Positions 1-10,525 are shown, numbered from the stretch's first letter. The stretch is DNA of 64,000 nt from Mactromeris polynyma (GCA_032209605.1 JASFXZ010000032.1:8867722-8931721), one strand, 5' to 3'. Notes: a model not told the origin generated them from the letters alone. Made by a program: numbers and translations.

Positions 1-375
1 TTGTATATGGCATTTCCTGCTCGCTTTGTATATGACATTTCCTGGTCGCTTTGTATATGACATTTCCTGCTCGCTTTGTATATGACATTTCCTGCTCGCT
101 TTGTATATGGCATTTCCTGCTCGCTTTGTATATGACATTTCCTGGTCGCTTTGTATATGACATTTCCTGCTCGCTTTGTATATGGCATTTCCTGCTCGCT
201 TTGTATATGGCATTTCCTGCTCGCTTTGTATATGGCATTTCCTGCTCGCTTTGTATATGGCATTTCCTGCTCGCTTTGTATATGGCATTTCCTGCTCGCT
301 TTGTATATGGCATTTTCTGCTCGCTTTGTATATGGCATTTTCTGCTCGCTTTGTATATGGCATTTCCTGCTCGCG
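1..375. repeat. 25-bp minisatellite, about 15 copies (cut by window edge)
   Basis: Tandem units of 25 bp, typically starting TTGTATATGG and containing CATTTCCTGC TCGCT, run from the first base of the window to about 375. Units differ by single substitutions (GGCATTT/GACATTT, CCTGC/CCTGG/TCTGC). The array probably continues to the left. It ends about 30 bp before a good 3' splice site at 401-405, so it lies in the last intron of a plus-strand gene. The open frames across it are repeat artefacts. Confidence 0.95.
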
Positions 376-405
376 TTCTACATTTTCTTTTTGAATTGTT
401 TGCAG

Positions 406-490
406 GAGCAATCCAGATAAAAGTCAAAAGGAAAAGGAAGTGCATATCAACCAAGGAATAACACCTGATTCTGATGTAATCAAAATGTAA
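406..490 (+). CDS. Last coding exon of an unidentified gene (3' end only)
   Basis: A pyrimidine-rich tract followed by TTGCAG (380-405) makes a convincing 3' splice site. In the frame where the first base completes a codon, the exon reads 27 residues, mostly charged and polar (SNPDKSQKEKEVHINQG at its start, DSDVIKM at its end), and stops at TAA 488-490. The other two frames also stop within the exon, so the choice of frame is not proven. The next canonical AATAAA is about 580 bp downstream, consistent with a 3' UTR in this exon. The rest of the gene lies left of the window behind the 25-bp minisatellite. The tail carries no recognisable domain and the protein family is unknown. Confidence 0.45.
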
Positions 491-1100
491 ACTACGAATG
501 CGTTTCGCGTGACATTGGTACTTACCGTCTACTGTTTCTATGCAGTTGTTATGTTGCATTTTATCTGCGCAGAGTAGTTTACGTATTTATCTCCGTTGTG
601 GAGTGGTTTCATCGTGGACGCCGCCATTTTGTTCACTATGGGACATCTATGATTACATCACACCTCAAGATAAATAGTATTACTTTATCATTTGTTTTTG
701 TTGAGCTGTAATTTCAACCCATGGATATTACTTATTTTAATAATAACACTTAACAGTGGACCACAAAAAAAATATGCGAATGAACTCAATTTAGAACAGT
801 TTCTGTAAATCACCGATATTCAACTGAATTCGCCACGAAAGATAACGGACGATAACGATATTACACGGAGTTAGCCGATTTCATTATGAATTAGAGTAAA
901 AAGGTATCGTCGGGACACTCACCGAACTCAATGGAAAATCCGAGCTGTGATTACATTTTACATGATGTGTTAACGTACAATCTGGTATTTCACATTATAT
1001 TAAAACAATGAGTTTATATAGAACTACTTGACTATTGGATGTAACATAATATTGCAGTTAACCTTCCTTTAATAAAGTTTTGTCTTATATAACATTGGTG
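491..1100 (+). other. Putative 3' UTR of the gene ending at 490
   Basis: No open frame of note on either strand. The stretch runs from the stop codon to a canonical poly(A) signal followed by a GT-rich segment (1094-1108), the usual arrangement of a 3' end. It depends on the terminal exon at 406-490 being real. Confidence 0.35.
1071..1076 (+). terminator. Poly(A) signal AATAAA
   Basis: Canonical AATAAA with a downstream GT-rich element (GGTGTGTTGTG) about 20 bp further on. It would end the transcript whose last exon is at 406-490. Confidence 0.45.
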
Positions 1101-1110
1101 TGTTGTGCTT

Positions 1111-2190
1111 TTATAAGTCTGAGTCATGCAGTGACTTTTCCATCATGCGCGAATGAATCCACAGTAGTACCTGTTTAGGCTCCTCTGTAGAACCACCGAC
1201 CTTTCGTGAGCCAGACTGATAACTTTCACATATACAAATTATAAACCCCGGTTTAAAATCCAAACCGCAATGGTGAGAAGCATGCACTTTGAAGTCAGCG
1301 AACATTTCCACTTGCCAACAGACTCCTCTGGACACAAACTATAAGGTCCGTCTTTTATATATAAACAGACAAAACAGTACTTAATACGTGTTTCATTTAA
1401 GCAGTACACGAGCTACAAAGTCTGACAGAAACCCTCGACAGTTCGGACTAAAACATGCTTTGGTTGCCGTCTTCTGGTGTCGAAGCAAAGCTACAAAGTT
1501 TAAACATGTGCACATTTTGATACATTTCTGAGAACTTCGTCAAGTCTTGACGGCTTGTATGAAGAAGGTGTCGTTTGAAAGATTGATTATTTATACTTTG
1601 AATACAATACATTTCATGAATGTGTTTTTATTGTTCCAAGTGCAAAATCATCTGCGTAAAGAGGTCAGGTGTAAAAGTGTTAGACTCCATGTATTGTATA
1701 TATAGTATACTATAGAAGTGATATAGAAGGGAGATAACTCGTGACATCTCCTGTAGTACATGCACTGTAAATAACTTATGTACTGGTTATGTGTGATGTT
1801 CAAAGAATTCAAGCTGTTCAAATCAAAACAATCAGTGACAGAATTGAAACATATTACCATTATTTGTGACCTTCTAAATCAAATGTAATGATAATACTCT
1901 AAGAATGCTACGTAGTGTTTGTGCATTATCTGCCCATAGTTTCGGTCTCAATAATTAACATAATTTACTTTCCTAAAACATGAGTAGTCAAAACGTCTTA
2001 AAATGAATAGTAAAAATGAAATTGAGTAACCGTTGTGTTTGTTTTTTATTTAGAATTGTGTTTAATTATATTTCAACAGACGCCGACCTTTCATTATCTG
2101 AAATGGATATGAAACATGTAGATGAAAGAAAACAATATGTAATGTCAAACTTTCAAGCGGATGATTGCCAATATATATCACAATGTATGT
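1111..2190. other. Non-coding stretch, nothing recognised
   Basis: A 74-codon minus-strand open frame (1111-1335) and a 70-codon one (1648-1860) occur, but neither has splice sites, a domain or codon behaviour that supports a gene. The first contains a stretch (GGSTEEPKQVLLW) that reads like protein and may be part of a dispersed element; I could not identify it. Confidence 0.4.
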
Positions 2191-2199
2191 AACGGGGGT

Positions 2200-2413
2200 C
2201 AAAGTCACAGGCATCCATAGTCACGTGGTGACAATTCAAGGTATTAGGATGAAGGAAGCTCCCAGACGAACACCGTGATAAAACCTCTGTAAGTCAGCTG
2301 GATGGCTTCCTCATTTCCTTTACACATTCTATATTCCGGGTTTGATTCCAGCCTGCAGTAGTGAGGGGCAAGTGATTTGAAATCATCAACCATAACCACT
2401 TGAGCACGAAAGA
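2200..2413 (-). mobile_element. tRNA-derived SINE-like element with a tRNA-Ser-like head
   Basis: On the minus strand, 2413 down to 2334 reads like a type II (long variable arm) tRNA. It has an A-box-like TGCTCAAGTGG, an anticodon-arm-like stretch whose loop would read TCA, a long variable region, and a degenerate B box (GGAATCAAACCC). The A box resembles those of tRNA-Ser and tRNA-Leu. The loop would decode a stop codon and the stems are imperfect, so this is a decayed head, not a working tRNA. The body would extend leftward to about 2200. The exact ends are not visible. Confidence 0.4.
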
Positions 2414-2419
2414 TCCTGT

Positions 2420-4440
2420 ATTTTGAATTACGATAAGGTTTTATTAGCCTGTTGTATACAGTTTGTTACAGAATAAGCAATACTAGACGCACACTTAAAA
2501 GGAATAAGCAATAATAGACAGACACTTAAAAGGTAAGCAATAATAGACAGACACTTCAAAGCACACACTCGGATCATTCATGGACACTGTAAACATTGCA
2601 CTGGCAGACTCAATAATTGTATTGATTTATAAACAAATTATAAACCAAATATTTAAAATACATTTTACATAGTGTCGCTTTAAACTTGTAAACCTATATT
2701 ACACATTTATGTAAAGTATAGATAATAAACTTGAGTGTGTCATTCATATATTGTTATGAACGCGCGTGATATATATTATCTATATGTCATGGATGCACAC
2801 ATAACAAGTTAAACCCTATATTAATATTATTTTTCTTAAATAACTATGTTATATGATGAATTAGAATGGAAATATCGCAAAAAGGATAAATTGAAATCCA
2901 TTGTTTTCGAAAGCGAGTATGTCTTTTAGATTGACTAAAAACGAAACAAGAACATTTCCCCGGAAGCACCGCCATGTTGTTTTCATTTCGCAGTTTTTGC
3001 CTGATGTACCTTCCAATATTTTGACCCAGAGGGAGGGGGGTCTTACCAAGGAGAATAAGACAATTTGTCTTTTTTGTGTGTTTAATTCCCGAACATATAG
3101 CCAAGCCACTGTGCTAGGTGCAAATTCACCACTTCCTGTTCGATGCCTGGTCGATTGGAGGTATCTTCCCCTACGAATCTTATTAGTTTATCTAGGGAAG
3201 TGGCCAAAGAATTGGTATACTTTTATTTTGCTTGTAAAATCTTTTAGGGAACTGTTTAATAAAATGTATAACAATGCCAGGTCGGTTGGAGTGATCTCCC
3301 CTCGCTTATCTCATGAATATTCATTTATCACGAGAGTTGGTAAAATACCCAAGATGGTGACCACTTTCGTTTTGGTTAGAATTTCGATGGTAAATCCACA
3401 TTAATGTTGCTTACAGTTTCTGACAATCAATATAATTATATTTATAAGTATGTTTTAACTTAGCTAATAAATATATTTTTAATACTTATCAATTTTAAAA
3501 CCAAGTGATGTTTGTCACGTTGACATGCTCGTCGCTTTCTAGTATGACATTTTACTGTATAAAGTTGGGGGAAACACCAAACTGTTCTGACAAACGTTGT
3601 TAGAGTATACAAGATAAAACTGTACAGCATCAATGGTTTGTGAACATAGTTTTTAGCTGTTTTTCATTAAGTTGTTATGTGTACTTATTGAACATAACCA
3701 TTATTAAATCATGTACATATTATCTGAAACAACATTTAGACATACTTCCACCTTGGAATGAGATATTTCAATAATTCTTTCGTTTTTTCATAAATGGAAA
3801 AAAATAGTTCTTTACAAAAATGGAAGTGTTTTCAAGATAATTTTTAAACATCATATTCTAATGCTTCCTGAATTATTGCAATCGGTGATTGTTTAATTTA
3901 CTGACCTACTTTTGTCTCATATATAACTATTAGATAAAAGCAAGGGTTTACATTGTATATATATATATAGCAATATTGCTGACCTGATATTTGAATTAAG
4001 TTAAAATGATACTAAATTCAAATCTTTTAGCAGTTTGTATCCAATATAACACTTCAGCAACATACCAATTTCTGTTGAGTTTATTGACATATGAACATGT
4101 TGTTGTTGTCCGTCGCCTTAAGAATGAGGCGGCGGGTACACACAGAGAACAACATGTATACACGTATGCACTAAACATTTCAAACAATATACATACAGTA
4201 TCAACAATAAGTTCAATATCTAAAAATAAAGATCTGAAGACAAAACACCATTTACAAAACGTCATTGGTTGGATCAATCCATATCAAAGTGTAGGTAAGC
4301 AGAATAATCATGATCATTGAGGTGCTTTGTCGACTTTTTAAAACAGGAATATAAAATCGAAGATATCAAGCACATATTTACCAAAGTACTCAGCTAAATA
4401 TAGAAAAAAACCTTCAGTTGAGAAGATAAGTAGTTTAGAA
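2420..4440. other. Non-coding stretch, no gene recognised
   Basis: A 167-codon plus-strand frame (2901-3404) is open, but it has no recognisable domain, and its composition and the overlapping minus-strand frames suggest chance. A short imperfect hairpin lies at about 4109-4135 (CCGTCGCCTTA pairing with TGAGGCGGCGG). The rest is AT-rich with no structure I can support. Confidence 0.4.
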
Positions 4441-4665
4441 CATGCTTACTTACCTTGTTCTGTAATGCTTTCCCGCCATTCCATCCCTTCTTTCCCCAAA
4501 TTGTCCACTCCATTTCCAATTTTATAATTAGCAAGACAATTCCTTACTTGCACATTACAATAGACGTTTGACCACACACCTCCTCAACACAATGTTTTGT
4601 ATGCTGATATTTCCCTATGATCCGTGTGGAGGAAGCATTGTCTTGTTAATGTGGCGTTCCCTGTA
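4441..4665 (-). pseudogene. Dispersed element copy 1: single 45-bp unit plus caspase-like exon relic
   Basis: Read on the minus strand, 4665-4621 is a single copy of the 45-bp unit that is tandemly amplified at 44.0-45.25 kb (shared core GTGGCGTTCCCTG on the plus strand). It is followed by a segment encoding VEEVCGQTS, a stop, then GIVLLI, homologous to 45.25-45.42 kb and 6.86-6.96 kb. It ends in a near-perfect 5' splice site, CAAG|GTAAGTAAG, at 4454/4453. The segment resembles the first strand of the caspase p20 fold (K-G-I-x-x-x-I-N-H-E), but the INHE part is shifted out of frame here and an in-frame stop precedes GIV. It is therefore a broken copy. The caspase assignment is tentative; the homology among the three copies is clear by eye. 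Confidence 0.5.
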
Positions 4666-5016
4666 ACGACTTAATTCCTCCTATTTTGAAAAATAAGAGT
4701 CGATATGCTGACATAGAGTGGGTGGAAATCGGATTACTGTCGCCCTCAATTGTCCTATGATTTTGTTCCGTGGCATTTCACAGTAATCTCAAGTCAATGC
4801 ATAATTTAATTTTAATTGCAAATAATTATACCAACTTACTGTATTTTGTTTGAGATAGCGTTAGCAGAGATCACAAGTAGGTCATGTCCTTCCTTGACCT
4901 TTTACTATGATACTTTGTACTTTAACTCTGATCCATGTGAGGACAGTGTCAAGTTCCTTGCGGAAGGAAAGTTAGTTCTGGTTATAAATAGGTTTGGCAA
5001 TTTACCACAGTACAGT
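4666..5016. other. Non-coding stretch
   Basis: A 99-codon plus-strand frame starts at 4816 but has no splice signals or recognisable domain and runs into the foldback element. Nothing else seen. Confidence 0.35.
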
Positions 5017-5223
5017 CTTATTGTCCACCTAAATTATCCATGGTTGTCGATCAGACTATTCTTTGCTTCCTTATTACCCTTGTACGTGTTCAGTCCCAAT
5101 GGTTGTTTAGGATAAAGTTTCCGCGGACCAGATTCATTGTGGCGGTGCAAGGACAAACATATATGGGCATAGGGGGGCAAGGACCATGACGAACAACTAA
5201 GGGTAATTTAGGTGAATAACAAG
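5017..5223. mobile_element. Foldback (inverted-repeat) element, MITE-like
   Basis: The arms at about 5017-5053 and 5187-5223 are inverted copies sharing a core CACCTAAATTA / TAATTTAGGTG and most flanking bases. They enclose about 130 bp with no coding capacity. The arrangement fits a non-autonomous DNA transposon; the ends and any target duplication are not clear. It lies about 150 bp upstream of IAP-A and could contribute to its promoter. Confidence 0.5.
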
Positions 5224-5304
5224 GGAGCTTTACTACAGGTTATATTTCATTGCCATAGCTATGGATTACTTACATCCATTTTTGTATGTTTGACTTGTAA
5301 AAAG

Positions 5305-5312
5305 TATATAAG
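5305..5312 (+). promoter_or_regulatory. TATA-like motif upstream of IAP-A
   Basis: TATATAAG lies about 60 bp upstream of the proposed IAP-A start codon. A start about 30 bp downstream would leave a short 5' UTR. An alternative is that CTTTAACAG at 5336-5344 is a 3' splice site and the first exon lies further upstream. Confidence 0.2.
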
Positions 5313-5372
5313 AAATGTATTTTGAAGATTCATTTCTTTAACAGAATTGAAGAAATTCTTTACACGGTAAAA

Positions 5373-5580
5373 ATGATCGGAGAAAACTTTTACGAAGTTG
5401 ATGCCGATCTGTCTTTTACAAGTTCTAATGAAGAGGATGAGGGCGCAGGTGCTGCGAATCAGATAAAACATCCTGACTATGAAACCGAGGAAGCTAGAAC
5501 ACAATCATTCCCCAAACACTGGACTAATAATCCAAATCAGAGTCCAAAACATATGTCAGCGGCTGGATTCTTCCATGCAA
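5373..5580 (+). CDS. IAP-A exon 1: acidic N-terminus and first half of BIR
   Basis: Encodes 69 residues plus one base. The N-terminus is acidic (EEDEG), followed by HPDYETEEARTQSF and the AGFFHA motif. The donor is CAA|GTACGT at 5581, phase 1. The ATG at 5373 is preferred because it is the nearest in-frame start after a splice-acceptor-like site at 5344; an upstream in-frame ATG (5322) would precede that site. Confidence 0.8.
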
Positions 5581-8182
5581 GTACGTTTTTTGTATGAGCA
5601 TTTTATTTTTCATAAACACATGACCACCTTAACATTATTTTGGAAGATTGAGATTTAAAAAAAACATTAATTCCCAATTCAATGTAGATTGAATAAATAT
5701 CATTTGCATTGAGGGAGATAACCAGAGAAGTTCCAAAACATTTAACATAATCGTTGATATCATACCGACTGCATGGTAGTATATCGTTGTTATCATACCG
5801 ACTGCATGGTAGTATATCGTTGTTATCATACCGACTGCATGGTAGTATATCGTTGTTATCATACCGACTGCATGGAAGTATATCGTTGTTATCATACCGA
5901 CTGCATGGTAGTATATCGTTGTTATCATACCGACTGCATGGTAGTATATCGTTGTTATCATACCGACTGCATGGTAGTATATCGTTGTTATCATACCGAC
6001 TGCATGGTAGTATATCGTTGTTATCATACCGACTGCATGGTAGTATATCGTTGATATCATACCGACTGCATGGTAGTATATCGTTGTTATCATACCGACT
6101 GCATGGTAGTATATCGTTGTTATCATACCGACTGCATGGTAGTATATCGTTGTTATCATACCGACTGCATGGTAGTATATCGTTGTTATCATACCGACTG
6201 CATGGTAGCATATCGTTGTTATCATACCGACTGCATGGTAGTATATCGTTGTGTTTAAAACTTACTTTACAACAAATTAAGAAAATGAGAAATATATTTT
6301 CTTCAATTTAAAAGTGTAAACATCTTTACGACTTAGGAAAAGCTGAACACATTTACCTATCTTCAACTTGAATGTTAACAGGGAAACCGAGCTTACAGTT
6401 CGATACTATTTTAGACAGTAGTCAAAAACGTCGAAGGAAATCTCGCTATGTATTATTGAAGTGAGTAAACACGTTTTATAATAACAACGATCTGAATTAA
6501 CGAACAAGGTAAATCACATCTGTTGACCTTTGCCTAATTTGATGGTACTTCAAATACATTATGAGAAGGTTGTTACTTTGGTTAGTATATGTTCAATCAA
6601 TTTTGTTAAAGATAAAGACACGGACCAAGTGTGTTGTTTCGACTGTGGATGTAAAGTTTCGGGCTGGAAACCTGACGATTTGCCTTGGAAAGAGCATGTA
6701 AACAAAAGCAAAGATTGCACATTTGTTCGACATACACTGGGTGATGAGGAGATTAAAAGGATAACTGAGTCACTGAAAGAAGAGGTTAAAGTATAAGATA
6801 AAGTTCTTTTTATATGTTTCATCATCTTAAAGAAATGATTAAGATTAAGTTGTTAGAAGAAACGCCATATGCAGAAGAAGACAGTGAAAGATCAGTCTAC
6901 GAAATATTAGGGATTGAGGAGGTGTAAGGGAATCTATGGGAATGGGGAAGCAAGGAATTGTCTGACTGACTATGGATACAATTAAAATGTTCAAGCACGC
7001 TTATTCATTGTTGTACTTTTTTTGTGTGGTCGCCACTTCGTACGTATATGAAGAATTTCATGCTGGGATTTTATATCAATTTTATCATATGAATTGTAAA
7101 TATATATCACCAAACATTATAAAATACTATGAAATTACCATATATACAATTTTTGAAATATATTTTGCTCAACAGACCATTCAAGAAGCATTGTCCAATT
7201 TAAAAGAAATGGGCTACACTCAAACTGAAATAGATGAAGCCCTAAAGATAGTACAAAGTAAAGGTATGTTCGATTATATTTTCAAATTGTTGACGGGCCG
7301 TGGTACTGAACATTTGTTTAATATGGTGAAATGGTGAACATTTCAATTCAGTTGTATTTTCTTTTACACAATAATTTAAGCAATCGTTATATGAAAAAGT
7401 GTGGTCTTAATTTACACATATTATTTGTAATGAATGTCGTGATGAAAAGTCTCAGTTGCGGGTAAGGGGTCTCGCATGATTAGTAGGTGTGGCGAGGTGT
7501 CTTCTCCCGAATTCTTGCATATGTTATGATGTTTTAGTTATGATATATTGCATTGCATTTGAACAGGTAGTGTCACAGAAAATAGTTTGATTACTGCAGT
7601 GGAACATTTGCGAAATCAAGGTGAATATTTACTACATTTACTTTTTCGCTAACATAGTCATTGACTATAATAGCAACCAATATTGCTGAAATCATGTTTC
7701 ATGTTTGATAGTGTGGTAGTATGATTGAAAATACTATTTACTAATTTAAATCAAGGCCATCCTAAAAAATTGTTTGCCGAAACCTATCCAGCAAAATTTA
7801 GGTATATTTGTAATTAATTTTTATTTATTATTTTTATGGTCATACTAATGTTAACAATTGATACACCGCTAAAACATTTCTCACATAGACCATTCAAACC
7901 AAATCCCTCAGTTGAGAATGTGACATTTTTGTGCTGTTTTTTCTTTCTAACATAAGAGCAGTATAGCTTTCAGAAAACTGTTGTTAATAAGTAACTATTG
8001 TTTCAGGGGCGTCTGGTACACCCATAGATATACGATGTATTTCATGTATGACGGAAGAACGTCAGATTCGCTTCGTTCCTTGCTGTTGTGTTATCTTGTG
8101 TGCACGTTGTGCTGAAACAACCAACAAATGTTTCAACTGTAAAAGAGACATTACAGAAAAGATAAGAGTATATATGTGTTAA
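5373..8182 (+). CDS. IAP-A: BIR-UBA-RING inhibitor-of-apoptosis protein, 234 aa, five exons
   Basis: The spliced model joins 5373-5580, 6612-6790, 7176-7263, 7567-7620 and 8007-8182 (705 nt, intron phases 1-0-1-1). The BIR domain (about residues 33-110) has the R-x-x-S-F-x-x-W and AGFF motifs and the full zinc set C78, C81, H98, C105 spaced C-x2-C-x16-H-x6-C. Residues 130-176 resemble the UBA domain of cIAP/XIAP (MGY motif at 141). The RING finger (187-221) keeps seven ligands, but the usual His is Cys204 (PCCC instead of PCxH). The hydrophobic C-terminal tail (IRVYMC) is typical of IAP RINGs. By family, such proteins act in the cytosol as E3 ubiquitin ligases that restrain caspases or innate-immune signalling. 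The start codon has A at -3. Single-BIR architecture is shorter than vertebrate cIAPs (three BIRs). The neighbour IAP-B is a paralogue with the same exon plan. Confidence 0.85.
5581..6611 (+). other. IAP-A intron 1 (splits the BIR domain)
   Basis: Phase 1 intron interrupting the BIR between AGFF and the first zinc ligand, at the same place as in IAP-B. It contains the 33-bp minisatellite. A stretch at 6382-6440 has splice-like edges (GTTAACAG before it), but inserting it would disrupt the BIR spacing. Confidence 0.75.
5751..6252. repeat. 33-bp minisatellite, about 15 copies, in IAP-A intron 1
   Basis: Units of 33 bp begin TCGTTGTTATCATACCGACT and differ by rare substitutions (TTATC/ATATC, TGGTAG/TGGAAG). 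The unit length is 11 codons, so several frames stay open on both strands; these are not genes. It begins 170 bp after the exon 1 donor. Confidence 0.95.
6612..6790 (+). CDS. IAP-A exon 2: second half of BIR
   Basis: The acceptor is TTAAAG at 6606-6611. The first two bases complete Asn70. The exon carries C78, C81, H98 and C105 of the BIR zinc site and the WKPDDLPW motif. It ends in a phase 0 donor AAA|GTATAAG (6791). A competing phase 0 donor, GAG|GTTAAA, lies six bases earlier. Confidence 0.82.
6841..6962 (+). pseudogene. Dispersed element copy 2: caspase-like exon relic inside IAP-A intron 2
   Basis: The stretch encodes ETPYAEEDSERSVYEILG then IEEV and a stop. It is followed by DNA (TCTATGGGAATGGGGAAG) matching 45.30 kb and, less closely, the minus strand near 4.53 kb. 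Homology continues through the stop codon, so the stop is probably a mutation within an old coding exon. This copy is cut off after the GIV part and has lost the donor site. Confidence 0.45.
7176..7263 (+). CDS. IAP-A exon 3: UBA-like region
   Basis: The 88-bp exon encodes TIQEALSNLKEMGYTQTEID and on to VQSK. It matches IAP-B exon 3 in length, phase (0 in, 1 out) and the NLKxMGY...EALK/NALK pattern. The acceptor is CTCAACAG and the donor AAAG|GTATGT. Confidence 0.85.
7264..7566 (+). other. IAP-A intron 3
   Basis: AT-rich phase 1 intron of 303 bp with no internal feature recognised. Confidence 0.75.
7567..7620 (+). CDS. IAP-A exon 4: linker/UBA end
   Basis: A 54-bp exon reading SVTENSLITAVEHLRNQ, bounded by TGAACAG and CAAG|GTGAAT, phase 1 at both ends. 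It is too short for an ORF search; it was found because IAP-B has the equivalent 60-bp exon (17994-18053) with the same phases and the same donor, GTGAAT. Confidence 0.78.
7621..8006 (+). other. IAP-A intron 4
   Basis: AT-rich phase 1 intron of 386 bp ending in TTGTTTCAG. Nothing else seen. Confidence 0.75.
8007..8182 (+). CDS. IAP-A exon 5: C-terminal RING finger with His-to-Cys change
   Basis: Encodes the RING C-x2-C-x11-C-x-C-x3-C-x2-C-x6-C-x2-C, where the fourth ligand (normally His in C3HC4) is Cys204 within PCCCVILC. The IAP-type tail ends IRVYMC and TAA. The IAP-B equivalent has the normal PCNH. Confidence 0.85.
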
Positions 8183-8311
8183 GTTAATGACGGAGAGAGC
8201 GTTAGCCAAGGACTTTAAGTGTTAAAGAAACCAGAACATCAGTAAAATACATATTTGGAAATACTTGCCAGTCTCTTCTGATGAGTTAACATTTATATCA
8301 TATAAAACATC

Positions 8312-8317
8312 AATAAA
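8312..8317 (+). terminator. Candidate poly(A) signal of IAP-A
   Basis: AATAAA about 130 bp after the IAP-A stop codon. Confidence 0.4.
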
Positions 8318-8499
8318 TGGTACTTTAACGTAACAAAGGAACTTAAACAGCTATGCTCTTTTAAAAAAAACTTTAAAACATACTTATGTGATCATATAAA
8401 AATAGTGTTTACAAACAAAATATGGAAATTAATTAACGACAAAAGTTTATAATCTGGAACTAATAGATAACTTGTGTCAATGCTTTATGAGAACAAATA

Positions 8500-9330
8500 T
8501 TCAAATATTTAACTATTTATATAGACGCAATTTACATAAAGTGCATTTATTGATAAGAAGCCTTCGACACAGTGATACATAACGCTCTATGGATAAAACA
8601 ACTTGAATAAGGATTAGGCTGTAAGATGACCAACATGATTAAATCCATATACCACAATGTGAACGCTTGTGATAAAGATGATTTTAATATGTAATTTCTA
8701 ATCGTTTTGATGTGTCTCTTGGGTTAAAACAAGGAGAACCAGTATCTTCCATACTATCGATATTGTTTATAAACGATATTGACGCAATAATTTACCCCAA
8801 CGACCCTGATGATGATATTAATTTATTGTCTATATACATGTTGTCATTTGCTGATAATATTGTTTTTTTTACCACAGATCCCAAATAGTCTCGTAAATCA
8901 ATTAAGTAATATATATGAAAACTTACGATAATGGGGATTAAAAATAAACCAAATATGTGTTTTTGAAAGAAAAAAAAGAGTAATAATGATTTTCGATGGT
9001 TTATGAAACAAGAACTAGTTGACGTTGTAAATAGTTTCTGTTATCTTAGAATAAAATTATATTACACTGGTAACTTAATATATGCGGCTTAAGCGTTAGA
9101 AGAACAAGCTCTTATAAATGTCCGGTTATATATTTCTTCCGTGTAAAATGAAGACTGTGTAAGATAACTTCACTGCTGCTTGTCTTAGATATTATACTCA
9201 ACTATCATTGTTAATTCTGCTCTGTGTTTGCTTATATTTCATGTTTCATGTTGTATTTGTAACGCTATCCCATATTTATGTTTATTTTGTAAATGATCAA
9301 ACGCACTGTATGTGCAGATTGTACCAAAAA
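8500..9330 (+). mobile_element. Non-LTR retrotransposon (LINE) reverse-transcriptase fossil
   Basis: The plus-strand reading, with stops and shifts, gives the reverse-transcriptase core in order. Motif A region: EAFDTVIHNALW near 8556. TNMIKSIYHNVNAC follows near 8625. Motif B: VSLGLKQGEP near 8712. Then SILFINDIDA-like sequence, and motif C as FADN at about 8848-8859 where active enzymes have FADD or YADD. In-frame stops precede EAF and follow QLE, and more follow motif C. It is a dead, 5'-truncated copy inserted just downstream of IAP-A. The second catalytic Asp of motif C is replaced by Asn. Confidence 0.8.
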
Positions 9331-10297
9331 CGTATATATACATTTTTGGGGGTAAAATAATGGCTCTTTTACTAAAAAGTATGAATACTATTTACTCTAG
9401 TGCCTTTCACATAGACAGATAGTTTAGATATATCAATTAACGAATTCATTGTATTGTGTACTTCGAATGACTATTGAATTGAATGTCATATTAATTTCAA
9501 AAATTATATCATGCTGCATTTGGGTTTTCCCTTTCTGCATGGTCAGTATTTGTACTTGCCCCATCTTGTCGTTAAAAGGGAAATATCTAGCAACAGAAAT
9601 GTGTGATGCTACTTTGTGTTTATGTTGTCTTTATAAAATTTAGAAAATAAAAACTTCTATTATTTCTGATTAAAACCTTGATGTCTTGTCGTTCACATTT
9701 CAGAACATTTGTAGTATTAGGTTGTAGTTTTTAAGTTACTATCTGCAAGGTTATGAAATTTCAAATGCTTAATATAATCTGGACCTTATGAGTTTTTGAG
9801 CATTTTCATTTTTACTAAGCTGGTATTCTATAGACAGAAAATTGCAATGATTTTTAACGTCTTAAATTCAGCTGATGAGATGATGAGACTGTTATGTATA
9901 AATTGCCATTAAAATTAAAGAAATTTTACAATCGTAATGGATATAGACAAATATTTTTTAAAATTAATCTTTAGCATGAAATCTGTTATTTTGAAGATAG
10001 AACGTATGATTCTTGTGTTGATACACGTATCACTTAAATGTCTTTCGTCATTTTATTTTAGTCTAGTACTGTATTTACTTACATACCGATACTATGTTAT
10101 CACAGTATATTGTAATGTAATGTATATAGTAGGGATGAATCTTAAACTGTTACAATGGTCAGTAATCAAGCATGATCAGTATACATGTATTTGTTTATAT
10201 TTCATGTGTCCCTGTGCTTGTGGTGTGCTGTGCACACTGTAGGCGGCATTTTCTGATTGACATCTTTATTTATCCTAGGGCATATCTATAGTATTGG
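9331..10297. other. Non-coding AT-rich stretch
   Basis: Frames at 9449-9643 and 9937-10242 are open but hydrophobic and AT-driven, without splice sites or a domain. Nothing supported. Confidence 0.4.
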
Positions 10298-10525
10298 TTG
10301 GACCTTTCTTAAAAACTGTTTGTTTGGCATAACCTTATCCATCAAATGCGGGTGTGAAGGTAGATAGGTAATTGCTTTTTTGATTCCTTTAAGCCATTCA
10401 AGGTTCAACCATTGGGCAGCCGAATGTTTTCCATAAGGCCTCTCAACTGTTTTAATAGCGAGTATTTTCAGGAGTAGGTAGGGTTATGCCAAAGAAACAA
10501 ACATTTTAAGGGTGGCTTGACTAAA
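10298..10525. mobile_element. MITE-like element with about 40-bp terminal inverted repeats
   Basis: The left arm (about 10298-10336; TGTTTGTTTGGCATAACC) and right arm (about 10481-10520; GGTTATGCCAAAGAAACAAA) are inverted copies, including a shared CTTAAAA part. They enclose about 140 bp without coding capacity. This fits a non-autonomous DNA transposon. Confidence 0.55.

Noticed and set aside
2901..3404. 167-codon plus-strand frame
   Set aside because: No domain, no splice signals and no codon pattern distinguishing it from the overlapping frames.
6382..6440. Possible extra IAP-A exon between the BIR halves
   Set aside because: Splice-like edges exist, but inclusion would insert residues between AGFF and the first zinc cysteine, breaking the BIR; exons 1 and 2 already join with matching phase.
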